Shown: piece by piece, positions 8,011-16,240 of the stretch
Layout: every line of letters starts with the position of its first letter
Numbering within the stretch: position 1 is the first letter of the stretch
NCBI RefSeq assembly: GCF_026391055.1
Contig: NZ_JAPLET010000022.1
Span: 1-64,000, forward strand
DNA from: Spirosoma sp.
GTDB lineage: Bacteria; Bacteroidota; Bacteroidia; Cytophagales; Spirosomataceae
Reading direction: 5' to 3'
DNA length: 64,000 nucleotides
Position numbers and translations under genes: made by a program
The notes under the pieces: model-generated
What the model was told of the DNA's origin: nothing
The model's input: only the letters and a program-made list of their open reading frames with translations
Database searches by the model: none

Positions 8011-11000
8011 ATGAGTTTATCGGGAATTAGTATTCAGCGGCCAGTGCTGGCCGGGGTACTCTCTGTATTGATTATACTTTTTGGTTTGGTCGGACTGACC
8101 TACCTCGGTATTCGCGAATATCCCGTCACGGATTCGCCCATTGTTACGGTCACCACCACCTATCCGGGGGCCAGCCCCGACGTAATCGCCTACCAGATTA
8201 CCAAACCGCTGGAAGAGGCCCTTGGTGAAGCCAACGGTATCCGGACCATCTCGTCAGTATCGCAGGAAGCGGCCAGTGTGATCACGGTTGAATTCAACCT
8301 CAACGCCGATCTGGAAGCGGCCGCCAATGACGTGCGGGATAAAGTGACAAAAGCCCGGCGTCTGCTGCCCGGCGACGTTGATCCGCCCATTGTGGAAAAA
8401 GCCAACAGTGGCGACATTGTCATTTTTATGGCCGTGGAGAGCAAAACCCGCAGTATTCTGGAAGTAAGTAACCTAGCCTCCACGGTCATCAAAGAGCGTA
8501 TGCAGACCATTCCGGGCGTGAAAAGGGTCGGTATTGCCGGCGAAAAAAAGTACGCCATGCGGCTACGCATCGACCCGGCCAAACTGGCGGCCTATCAACT
8601 GACTCCCTCGGATATTGAACAAGCGCTGGGAAATGAAAACGTGGACTTGCCCTCTGGCCGGATTGAAGGCGACCGTAACGAACTGACCGTTCGAACGCTG
8701 GGCCGATTGACGAAGGAGGACGATTTCAACAACATGATCATTAAGCAGGCGGGAAGCAGTATCATCCGGTTCCGGGACATTGGCTATGCCGAGTTGGGAG
8801 CGGAAAACGAACGGACGGCCATTCTGAATAGTCTTAAGGGAAATTCGGCCACCATCGGGGTTTTCGTTGAACCCCAGCGAGGAGCCAACGCCATTGCCAT
8901 TGCCGATGAGTTCTACAAGCGACTGAAGGACCTGCGCAAAGAAATACCAGCCGACTACGAACTGACCATCGGGAAAGACTTCACCGAGCCGATCCGTGAC
9001 TCAATTTCTGAAGTGGAAGAAACCCTGTTTGTTGCGTTTGGGCTGGTCATTTTAATTCTGTTTCTTTTCCTGCGAGACTGGCGGTCGACGATCATTCCGG
9101 TCGTTGCCATTCCGGTGTCTATTGTGTCGTCTTTCTTCATCATGTATATCGCAGGGTACTCGATCAATATCCTCACGCTGCTGGCGTTGGTGCTGGCGAT
9201 CGGGCTCGTGGTGGATGATGCCATCGTTGTCCTGGAGAATATTTACACCAAAGTGGAAGAGGGTATGTCGCCGTTGCAGGCGGCCATCAAAGGCTCATCA
9301 GAAATCTATTTTGCTGTCATCTCGACCACCATTACTTTGGCGGCCGTTTTTCTGCCCATTCTGTTCCTGCCGGGTATCACAGGAAAGCTTTTCCAGGAGT
9401 TCGCGGTAGTCGTGGCCGGTTCGGTGCTGGTGTCGGCGTTTGTCGCCCTGACGCTGTCGCCGATGATGAGCGCGTACCTGCTAAAACGTTACGACAAACC
9501 CAACTGGCTGTACCGGAAAACGGAGCCTTACTTCGTAGCCCTGAACCGAGGCTACGAACGATCGCTGGTTTGGTTTATGCACTACCGATGGGTTGCCTTC
9601 CCCATCCTGATCGTTACGTTCGGGCTCATTTATTTTATTGGTAAGCAACTTCCGTCGGAGCTGGCTCCCCTAGAAGACCGCTCGCAAATCAGTTTGGCCG
9701 TTATTGGGCCGGAAGGGTCGTCGTACGAGTACACCCAGAAGTATATGAATGAGATCGCTCAATTCTCGATCGACTCAACGCCGGGCTTGTTCCAGTCCTA
9801 CTCGATTCTCGCCCTGACATTTGGCCCACCGGCTCCGGTAAATATTGCCATTCAGAACACGTTCCTCAAAAAAGCCGACCAACGGACAACGACGCAGGCC
9901 GACGTCTTTGCGACCTACACCCGTAACGCCGGGAATTTCCGGGGTGTAACGGTCTTCCCGGTGCAGCCGCCAACCATCGGCAGCCGATTTGGACAGTCTC
10001 AGCCTGTTCAGTACGTATTGCAGGGCACGAACCTAACGGCGGTTACGGCTGTATTGCCGAAGTTTCTGGACGAAGCCCGTAAAAGCCCGATCCTGCGGTT
10101 CGCCGATTCGGATTTAAAAGTGAATAAACCAGAATTAGTTCTTCAGATCAACCGTGATAAAGCGGCTGAGTTAGGTATCTCCGTGGCTGAAATTGCTCGC
10201 GGCCTGCAACTGGCGCTGAGTGGCCAGCGGTACGGTTATTTTATTTACAATGACCGTCAATACGAGGTAATTGGCCAGTTGCAGAAACAGGATCGCGATA
10301 CGCCCTATGACCTGAAAGCGATGTTCGTGCGGACCCGAACCGGAGACGTTGTTTCGCTGGATAATCTGGTCTCGTTCAAGGAAAGTATCAGCCCGGCGGC
10401 TATTTACCGGTACGATCAATCCATATCGGCGACCGTATCGGCGGGGTTGGCACCGGGTAAAACCATTGGAGATGGCGTAGCGGAAATGAACCGAATTGCC
10501 AAGGTGGTTTTGCCACCAACGATTAAAACGTCGCTGGCGGGTGAATCGAGGGACTACTCCGAAAGTTCATCGAGTTTGCTGTTTGCATTTGTGTTCGCGC
10601 TGGTGCTGATCTATCTGGTGCTGGCGGCCCAGTTTGAAAGCTTGGTTGATCCGTTTATCATTCTACTAACCGTGCCCATGGCGTTGACCGGTGCCCTGCT
10701 CAGTTTGTGGCTGTTCGGACAGACGCTGAATATTTTCAGCCAGATCGGGATCATTACCCTCATCGGTTTGATCACCAAAAACGGTATCCTTATTGTTGAG
10801 TTTGCGAATCAGCAGAAAGAAGCCGGGTTGAGCACACGCGAAGCCGCCAAAGTGGCGGCAGCCTCCCGTTTCCGGCCCATTCTGATGACGAGCCTGGCGA
10901 TGATCTTCGGTACGGTTCCGATCGCCCTTACCGTGAACAGTAGAAACTCGCTGGGAACTGTCATTGTCGGCGGTTTATTGTTCGCCGGGCTGCTCACGCT

Positions 11001-11079
11001 CTATATCATCCCGGCCGTATATTCTTACTTCTCGCGGGTTCCTAAGAAAAAAGCCGAGGAGCTCGAACTCGTAGCCTAA
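8011..11079 (+). CDS. RND-family multidrug efflux permease (HAE1/AcrB type)
   Basis: At 1022 residues this has the full length of the family. It starts 'MSLSGISIQRPVLAGVLSVLII' (TM1, as in AcrB/MexB). 'GLVVDDAIVVLENIY' in TM4 carries the proton-relay Asp402-Asp403 pair. The two large periplasmic loops and the second TM bundle ('LLFAFVFALVLIYLVLAAQFES') are intact, ending in 'SRVPKKKAEELELVA'. It exports drugs or other toxic compounds by proton antiport. Whether it belongs to the hydrophobic-drug or another subclass is not certain, but the metal-specific CusA/CzcA signatures are not evident. No frameshift is seen. Confidence 0.95.
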   Translation: MSLSGISIQRPVLAGVLSVLIILFGLVGLTYLGIREYPVTDSPIVTVTTTYPGASPDVIAYQITKPLEEALGEANGIRTISSVSQEAASVITVEFNLNADLEAAANDVRDKVTKARRLLPGDVDPPIVEKANSGDIVIFMAVESKTRSILEVSNLASTVIKERMQTIPGVKRVGIAGEKKYAMRLRIDPAKLAAYQLTPSDIEQALGNENVDLPSGRIEGDRNELTVRTLGRLTKEDDFNNMIIKQAGSSIIRFRDIGYAELGAENERTAILNSLKGNSATIGVFVEPQRGANAIAIADEFYKRLKDLRKEIPADYELTIGKDFTEPIRDSISEVEETLFVAFGLVILILFLFLRDWRSTIIPVVAIPVSIVSSFFIMYIAGYSINILTLLALVLAIGLVVDDAIVVLENIYTKVEEGMSPLQAAIKGSSEIYFAVISTTITLAAVFLPILFLPGITGKLFQEFAVVVAGSVLVSAFVALTLSPMMSAYLLKRYDKPNWLYRKTEPYFVALNRGYERSLVWFMHYRWVAFPILIVTFGLIYFIGKQLPSELAPLEDRSQISLAVIGPEGSSYEYTQKYMNEIAQFSIDSTPGLFQSYSILALTFGPPAPVNIAIQNTFLKKADQRTTTQADVFATYTRNAGNFRGVTVFPVQPPTIGSRFGQSQPVQYVLQGTNLTAVTAVLPKFLDEARKSPILRFADSDLKVNKPELVLQINRDKAAELGISVAEIARGLQLALSGQRYGYFIYNDRQYEVIGQLQKQDRDTPYDLKAMFVRTRTGDVVSLDNLVSFKESISPAAIYRYDQSISATVSAGLAPGKTIGDGVAEMNRIAKVVLPPTIKTSLAGESRDYSESSSSLLFAFVFALVLIYLVLAAQFESLVDPFIILLTVPMALTGALLSLWLFGQTLNIFSQIGIITLIGLITKNGILIVEFANQQKEAGLSTREAAKVAAASRFRPILMTSLAMIFGTVPIALTVNSRNSLGTVIVGGLLFAGLLTLYIIPAVYSYFSRVPKKKAEELELVA

Positions 11080-11128
11080 TGTGTGCAGTACCAGCCGTGC
11101 GGTTCTATTTTGATCAACTACCATTTTT

Positions 11129-12475
11129 ATGAGACACACCAAGTATATCATTACGTTTATCCTGGCATTTGCTTTCCTGAGTCTACAATCAGTCAAAGCC
11201 CAGGTTCGCCAACTGACGATGGAAGATGCCGTTAAGCTGGCGATCGAAAAAAATCGCGATTTGCAGGTAGCCGCGCTGGAAACGGCAAAGGCAGCTCAAA
11301 AAGTGCAGGAAGCGCGGGGGTATGCGTTGCCTACTGTAGCCGCTTCGGCTCAGTACCTGTACTATTTCAACAAACAGGTTTCGTTCCTGCCCGGTAGCTT
11401 TGTTGGGTTAGGCGACGATCAGTTAGCTACATTCCGGGTCGGGGGTTCAAATGCGTTCCTAGGGGGCGTGGCAGTATCCCAACCCTTGTTTCAGGCCAGT
11501 GTTCGCTCAGGTATTAAAGTTGCACAGCTCAATGGATTAGCCACGGATCAGGCGCTGGCCGACGTTCGGGCAACCGTCGTTGCTGATGTAAAGAAAGCGT
11601 ATCTGGACATACTAATTACGCAGGAACAACTTCGGTTGCAGCAGCAGAGTATCGCCCGGAATGAGCAGGCCCTGAAAGACTCCCGGTCCCTGCTGGCGCA
11701 GGGTCGGGCCTCGCGTGTCGATACGTTACGCGCTTATGTGACGGTCGAGAACCAGCGGCCGACACTCATTCAATTAATGAACCGGATTAGCATCACCAAA
11801 ACGGTGTTGAAGCGCACCGTGGGGTTAGACGAGCGGGAAGAGGTTGACGTACAGGATTCGCTGCGTTACGACGATGCCATATTCGTCTCGCCGGGTAACG
11901 ATGCCTTTCTAGATGTGGTGCAGGCCCGTCCCGAAGTGCGCCGACTGGAATTGATCGAACAGCTAAATCGAGAGCAAATTGAGCTGCAAATTGCTGAAAA
12001 ACAGCCGAAATTATCCGCGATTGGCTTAGCCCAGTCCCAGTCACAAGCCAATAATTTTCGGGTGGGTGACTATCGATGGCCCGTAAGTTCATACGTGGGC
12101 TTGCAGGTCAGTGTTCCGATTTTTACAGGTTTGCGAACAAATTCACGTATTCAACAAGCGCAAATAACCCGTCGACAAACTGAAACGCTAGTAGCTAATC
12201 TGAAGGAAATCGTTCGGGCGCAGGTGAAAATAAGCCTGTCAAACGTACAGGAAGCCCGGTTACGTATCCAAACCCAGCAACAGACGATTGCCGTCGCCGA
12301 GTTAGGGTACCGTATTATCCGTGACCGCTGGAAACAAGGTATTGCCTCCCGATTAGATGTGACCGATGCTGAACTTTCACTTACCCAGGCTAAGTCAAAC
12401 TACCTTCAGGCGGTGTACGATTACCTCTCGGCTGCTGTCGAATTGGACAAGGTATTGGGCCGGATAAACGGATAG
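11129..12475 (+). CDS. TolC-family outer-membrane efflux channel
   Basis: The 448-residue protein has a signal peptide ('ILAFAFLSLQSVKAQ'). Two repeated coiled-coil/barrel halves follow, as usual for outer-membrane efflux proteins: 'LTMEDAVKLAIEKNRDLQVA' opens the first, 'FLDVVQARPEVRRLELIEQ' the second. The last segment ('YRIIRDRWKQGIASRLDVTDAELSL') is the standard family ending. It provides the exit duct for the pump encoded just upstream (49-base gap) and completes the operon. Confidence 0.93.
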   Translation: MRHTKYIITFILAFAFLSLQSVKAQVRQLTMEDAVKLAIEKNRDLQVAALETAKAAQKVQEARGYALPTVAASAQYLYYFNKQVSFLPGSFVGLGDDQLATFRVGGSNAFLGGVAVSQPLFQASVRSGIKVAQLNGLATDQALADVRATVVADVKKAYLDILITQEQLRLQQQSIARNEQALKDSRSLLAQGRASRVDTLRAYVTVENQRPTLIQLMNRISITKTVLKRTVGLDEREEVDVQDSLRYDDAIFVSPGNDAFLDVVQARPEVRRLELIEQLNREQIELQIAEKQPKLSAIGLAQSQSQANNFRVGDYRWPVSSYVGLQVSVPIFTGLRTNSRIQQAQITRRQTETLVANLKEIVRAQVKISLSNVQEARLRIQTQQQTIAVAELGYRIIRDRWKQGIASRLDVTDAELSLTQAKSNYLQAVYDYLSAAVELDKVLGRING

Positions 12476-13394
12476 CCTACGATAAATGGTTTAGATTACC
12501 CTAAGATTCCAGCTGGACACTTTGAGGCTATTGCCAATACAGCTTTTGTCCAGTCCTATATGGATCAGTAAGTTCGTATGCCTTTTGGTTTGTACTATGA
12601 TATTATTTCAAGTTTCGTTTCATCGTTCTAACTACCTTCGATTACTCACAAACGTGAGCGACCGTACTGCCCCGACAGGCCCCGCAGAGATGCCTTAACT
12701 CGTATGTCAGGTAAGACCGCTCTGCCGGCCCGGCTATCAGTAGATGCAAGCCTCGGCGGGGTTCCTATGAGCACCAGATTCAGCAGGGTGGCCTGTGCCA
12801 TAGAAATCGGGGTTGATGACCCATTAGAAAGCGGCCCCCCCCGTGGCGTAATGAATTGTGTTCAGAATTGGTTAATCTCCCATCTTTTAACGTTAACAAA
12901 ACCTTACCGCTACTTCATTGGCAGTGGTGTCTCAAAGAATGACCGCGACGGCGGACCGTTTAGACTTTGCCGTCATCGAGCAGAATCAAACGGCCCGCCG
13001 TCGCGGTGCTTTTTTACCTGGAAGTGAGCAATGATAAAAAGGGTATTCAAACATTCTTGCAGCAGTTCAAACGTGTAACGAAGGGAGCTTTTACCAATAG
13101 CTTATTCTGTCCAGAGCATACAGGTATACACAACAATCCGTCCCTCATTTGATTCAAAAGAGTTAGTATTTGAATGCTGAATTAAAGTGCAAAAATCTTT
13201 ATGAGGTAAAAGCCGACGTACTTTCTCCATTCTTAAGGAGTCAGTTGATTCTTTTAAGAATTTGGCGAATATCAAGTGTGCCTGCAAAGTCGACGGTAGC
13301 TCCTAAGTAAGTGTTGATAAACAATACGCTTGCTGGAGAGTTAAAATCCAGAGCTAGGCAAGCTCAGACTTATAACTCGTTACTAGGACCAATA
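12476..13394. other. Long gap after the RND operon with decayed coding scraps and a strong hairpin
   Basis: No convincing intact gene is seen. Bases about 12485-12571 (+) read as a coding-like tail ('PKIPAGHFEAIANTAF'). The minus strand around 12660-12850 and at 13102-13287 also reads open with protein-like composition. None is long enough or similar enough to anything I know to be called a gene. A 20-bp hairpin lies at 12942-13007. This looks like a graveyard of older genes. Confidence 0.4.
12942..13017 (+). terminator. Long GC-rich stem-loop followed by a T-run
   Basis: Arms 12942-12961 and 12988-13007 match at 19 of 20 positions (ACCGCGACGGCGG... and its complement) around a 26-base loop. 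'GCTTTTTT' follows directly at 13008-13015. The shape is that of a factor-independent terminator read on the plus strand, but the stem is unusually long and about 470 bases past tolC. It may instead be the remnant of a mobile element end. Confidence 0.55.
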
Positions 13395-14120
13395 ATGAAA
13401 ATAGGAATCATTGGCGCCGGCTTCATCGGCAGTGCCCTTGCCGTTCGGCTCACGGGCCTCGGCCATTCAGTGGCAATTGCTAACTCCCGTGGCCCTGAAA
13501 CGTTGGGTGATGTGGCCGAAAAAACCGGTGCTACTCCCGTTACCTCCCAGGAAGCGGCTCACTACGGCGAAATCATCGTGGTGACCATTCCTCTGAAAAA
13601 TATTCCCGATCTACCCAAAGACTTATTCGAGGGTGTACCCGCTGAAGTGCCCGTCATTGATACCAGCAACTACTATCCCCTCTTGCGGGATGGACACATC
13701 GCCGAACTGGAGCAGGGTGAGCTAACTGAAAGCGAATGGGTAAAGCAACACCTTGGCCGGCCTGTCATCAAGGTGTTCAACAACATCTTAGCTGACCACC
13801 TTGAAAAATTGGGACAGCCCGTTGGTGCACCCGGCCGTATCGGTCTGCCGGTGGCTGGCGATGACCCTATAGCCAAGAAAAAAGTAATGGCCCTGGTGGA
13901 GGAACTGGGCTTTGATGCGGTGGATAATGGCCATCTGCATGAATCATGGCGGCAACAGCCTGGCACACCCTGCTATGCAGCCGATCTACCCGCCAGTGAG
14001 CTACGACAACAATTAGATAGTCTAGGTACAGAGCGTACGAAACAGCAACACGCGCAATTTTTGGCCAACCACGCTGCACTGGAAAAGCAGATGGAAGCGC
14101 AGGGCATCCAACTGAAATAG
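13395..14120 (+). CDS. NADP-binding oxidoreductase, F420-dependent NADP reductase-like
   Basis: The 241-residue protein starting at 13395 opens with 'MKIGIIGAGFIGSALAVRL', the GxGxxG dinucleotide-binding turn at its normal N-terminal place. 'IANSRGPETL' follows, whose Ser/Arg after the second strand suggests NADP. Further Rossmann strands are 'IIVVTIPLKNIPDL' and 'PVIDTSNYYP'. 'VIKVFNNILADHL' and 'VAGDDPIAKKKV' match the family of F420:NADP oxidoreductase and NADP-binding 'DinF-like' reductases, which in non-F420 bacteria act on unknown substrates. The frame continues 28 codons upstream to 13311 but those residues precede the nucleotide-binding turn and look non-coding. It stands alone; a hairpin terminator follows 42 bases after the stop. 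Confidence 0.85.
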   Translation: MKIGIIGAGFIGSALAVRLTGLGHSVAIANSRGPETLGDVAEKTGATPVTSQEAAHYGEIIVVTIPLKNIPDLPKDLFEGVPAEVPVIDTSNYYPLLRDGHIAELEQGELTESEWVKQHLGRPVIKVFNNILADHLEKLGQPVGAPGRIGLPVAGDDPIAKKKVMALVEELGFDAVDNGHLHESWRQQPGTPCYAADLPASELRQQLDSLGTERTKQQHAQFLANHAALEKQMEAQGIQLK

Positions 14121-14162
14121 CCAACGATCAAACCCGTTTCCCTTAAAACAATAGACTTTCAC

Positions 14163-14199
14163 AGAAAGCCGCACACAGTTATTACTGGGGCGGCTTTCT
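14163..14199 (+). terminator. Hairpin terminator after the oxidoreductase gene
   Basis: A perfect 10-bp stem (AGAAAGCCGC / GCGGCTTTCT) encloses a 17-base loop, 42 bases beyond the stop codon. It is followed by AT-rich sequence with a short T-run, and could act in both directions. Confidence 0.65.
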
Positions 14200-14262
14200 A
14201 ATAATAGAATTTTTGAGTACAGTCAATGGTAAAGGTAATGAAAATCCAGTTTCCCACTCTGC

Positions 14263-14345
14263 CTATGCTACTGATGACGTTGGACAGTTATTAAAAACAC
14301 CCGTTTCAAATAATGCTCTCCCACATGAGACAAATGAGCATTCAC
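14263..14345 (+). repeat. Dispersed intergenic repeat, copy D (head and hairpin only)
   Basis: 'TATGCTACTGATGACGTTGG' is shared with the heads of B and K. It is followed by 'ACAGTTATTAAAAA' and 'GTTTCAAATAATGCTCTCC...TGAGAC'. The right half is not recognisable. Confidence 0.6.
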
Positions 14346-15023
14346 TGGTATAAACTGAGAGCTTGCCAAGCCCTCAGTTTTCTAGGATTTTATACTTTTC
14401 ACTCTCTATCTCTGTCGCTACCAATATGGCATGAAATTAGGCTCACAAACCGTAGCAACTAACTTACGCCTTTAGTGGGGAACAGTGCTAACTAATTAAC
14501 CGCCTTAAACCGCAAAGCTCTGCCCAACGGATCACCTGACGCCGTTTGGTAGTCAACCTGTCTCAGGATATCGGTGAAGCGACTTTGCAGAGCCCGTGTC
14601 CGTTTGCTTCTAAGACACTTGGTGTTGGCGTTGCCATTATTCCGTTCACGGGTGGCATGGACATGTCGTTTTACGTTCGAACGAAAGCAAAGTAGTCCTG
14701 CTCAGAAAGTGTAATTATGACGAGAAGTTTCAAACCTTATTTGATAGATGCCCGGCAGTAATGAATAAATAGGATAAGGATTTTGCCTGCCGGGACTTCT
14801 GCCAACATGTGTTCCTTTTCGAGGAGTCCTGCGGGTTAGATAAATAAGCGGATGCCGTTCGGGAAGGGGTACTATTTCAAGGGGAATCACTCAGGGAGCC
14901 CTTTTCGTAATCTTACTCTAGCGCCTTAACTTCTAGAGGTTTAATGTGAGCCGCTGACCACAAGAGACGACTAAATGCCAACCGGTGAACCGTGCCGGGT
15001 CTGGCCACTTTAGAAGATATTAA

Positions 15024-16229
15024 TCAACGTATAGATTGAATCGATTTTCCGGCTTGTAGTTTCTTCAACCGCAGCAGTGCTTCGATGTAGTAATAATCAG
15101 CGTAGTTGATTGATGCGTCGACCTCGCTGTTGTTCGGTTTATGACCCGTACTATGCAGCAAAAAAGCATTGTTGAGCTGACGGCTCTGATAGTTGGCCGA
15201 CGATAAGGTTTCCAGCATCTGTTCGGCTTTGGCTCGATACAGGGCCGCTTTGGTTTTGTCCTTCACGAATACTGACAGCTCCAGTAAAGCAGAAGCGGTA
15301 ACTGCGGCAGCTGATGCATCTTTAGGGGCGTTGGGTATGTCAGGTGCACTGAAATCCCAGTAGGGAATCAGATCGGCTGGCAGGCGTTCCAGATAGACAT
15401 CTGACACCTTTTGGGCAAAATCAAGAAATTTTGGGTCTTTGGTTTCGCGGTAGGTCATCGTGAAGCCATAAATGGCCCAGCTTTGCCCTCTGGCCCACAT
15501 GGAGTTGTCGGCATACCCCTGATGTGTAACGCCTTTGACCTTTTTGCCGGTTTTCCGGTCGTAAACAACGGCATGATACGAGGTGTGATCCGGTCGAAAA
15601 TGGTTGTTCATGGTTGTCGTAGCGTGCGACACGGCGATGTCGTAAAGCCGTTTATCGCCCCCATTTTTCGACGCCCAGAACAACAGTTCCAGGTTGATCA
15701 TGTTGTCCATGATGGTGTTGTGCTGCGGCCATTCCATGTTGGGTACAGGTCGTGGCCACGACAGAATCGTACCGACGTTGGGGTTGAACAGGGTAGCCAA
15801 TGTGTCGGCTGCAGCCAGCAGGATTTTTTTGTACGCCGGATTGTGGGTCAGCCGTAAGCCGTTTCCAAAGCTGCAATACATCTGGAAACCCAGGTCGTGG
15901 TCGATGGCTTTCTGATAGGCAAGTGGCGTCAGCTCGCGCGTAAATAGATCGGCTTTGGCTTTCCATTTCGGGTCTTTTGTATATTCGTACACATACCATA
16001 ATGTACCGGGCCAGAAGCCGCTTGTCCAGTCTTTATAGCCAACATAATTCCAGGCCGTTTTGCCGTTCAGTATGTTACGGGGCAGGTTTGGTGGTGCGGC
16101 AGGAATAAAAGCGGCAGTTCGGGTTACCTGACCGACGCAATAATCCAGTTGCGCCTTCACGTTAAACGCTTCTCTTGGCACAAACGCCAGCAGCAGAATC
16201 GCCAGTATAGATACTCGTGTTACGTTCAT
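15024..16229 (-). CDS. Unsaturated glucuronyl/rhamnogalacturonyl hydrolase, GH88/GH105-like
   Basis: The 401-residue protein starts at 16229, giving a signal peptide ('VSILAILLLAFVPREAFNVKA'). A frame extension to 16262 overlaps the upstream gene and was not used. The (alpha/alpha)6-barrel motifs 'IDHDLGFQMYCSFGNG' (Asp112) and 'NTIMDNMINLELLFWA' (Asp175) are placed like the two catalytic aspartates of Bacillus UGL. The enzyme hydrolyses the 4,5-unsaturated uronic acid left at the non-reducing end by polysaccharide lyases. That fits the two lyase-type genes upstream in the same operon. It lies 11 bases after GH97 and is the last gene of locus 1. Confidence 0.9.
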   Translation of the reverse strand: MNVTRVSILAILLLAFVPREAFNVKAQLDYCVGQVTRTAAFIPAAPPNLPRNILNGKTAWNYVGYKDWTSGFWPGTLWYVYEYTKDPKWKAKADLFTRELTPLAYQKAIDHDLGFQMYCSFGNGLRLTHNPAYKKILLAAADTLATLFNPNVGTILSWPRPVPNMEWPQHNTIMDNMINLELLFWASKNGGDKRLYDIAVSHATTTMNNHFRPDHTSYHAVVYDRKTGKKVKGVTHQGYADNSMWARGQSWAIYGFTMTYRETKDPKFLDFAQKVSDVYLERLPADLIPYWDFSAPDIPNAPKDASAAAVTASALLELSVFVKDKTKAALYRAKAEQMLETLSSANYQSRQLNNAFLLHSTGHKPNNSEVDASINYADYYYIEALLRLKKLQAGKSIQSIR

Positions 16230-16240
16230 ACGATATTTGA

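Larger units (their letters stand above)
14121..15023. other. Gene-poor gap: terminator, repeat copy D and a decayed reading frame
   Basis: After the terminator at 14163-14199 comes repeat copy D. Bases about 14536-14697 (+) hold an open stretch of about 50 codons without a start, ending 'PFTGGMDMSFYVRTKAK' and a stop. It reads like the end of a former protein that I cannot assign. No intact gene is seen. Confidence 0.4.

Noticed and set aside
12704..13027. 107-codon plus-strand frame after the RND operon
   Set aside because: Low-complexity, Arg/Pro/Cys-rich translation running straight through the 20-bp hairpin; no domain and no credible start.
13102..13287. 61-codon minus-strand frame ('GRIVVYTCML')
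   Set aside because: Reads somewhat protein-like, but it is short, isolated and without a recognisable family; treated only as a possible scrap.
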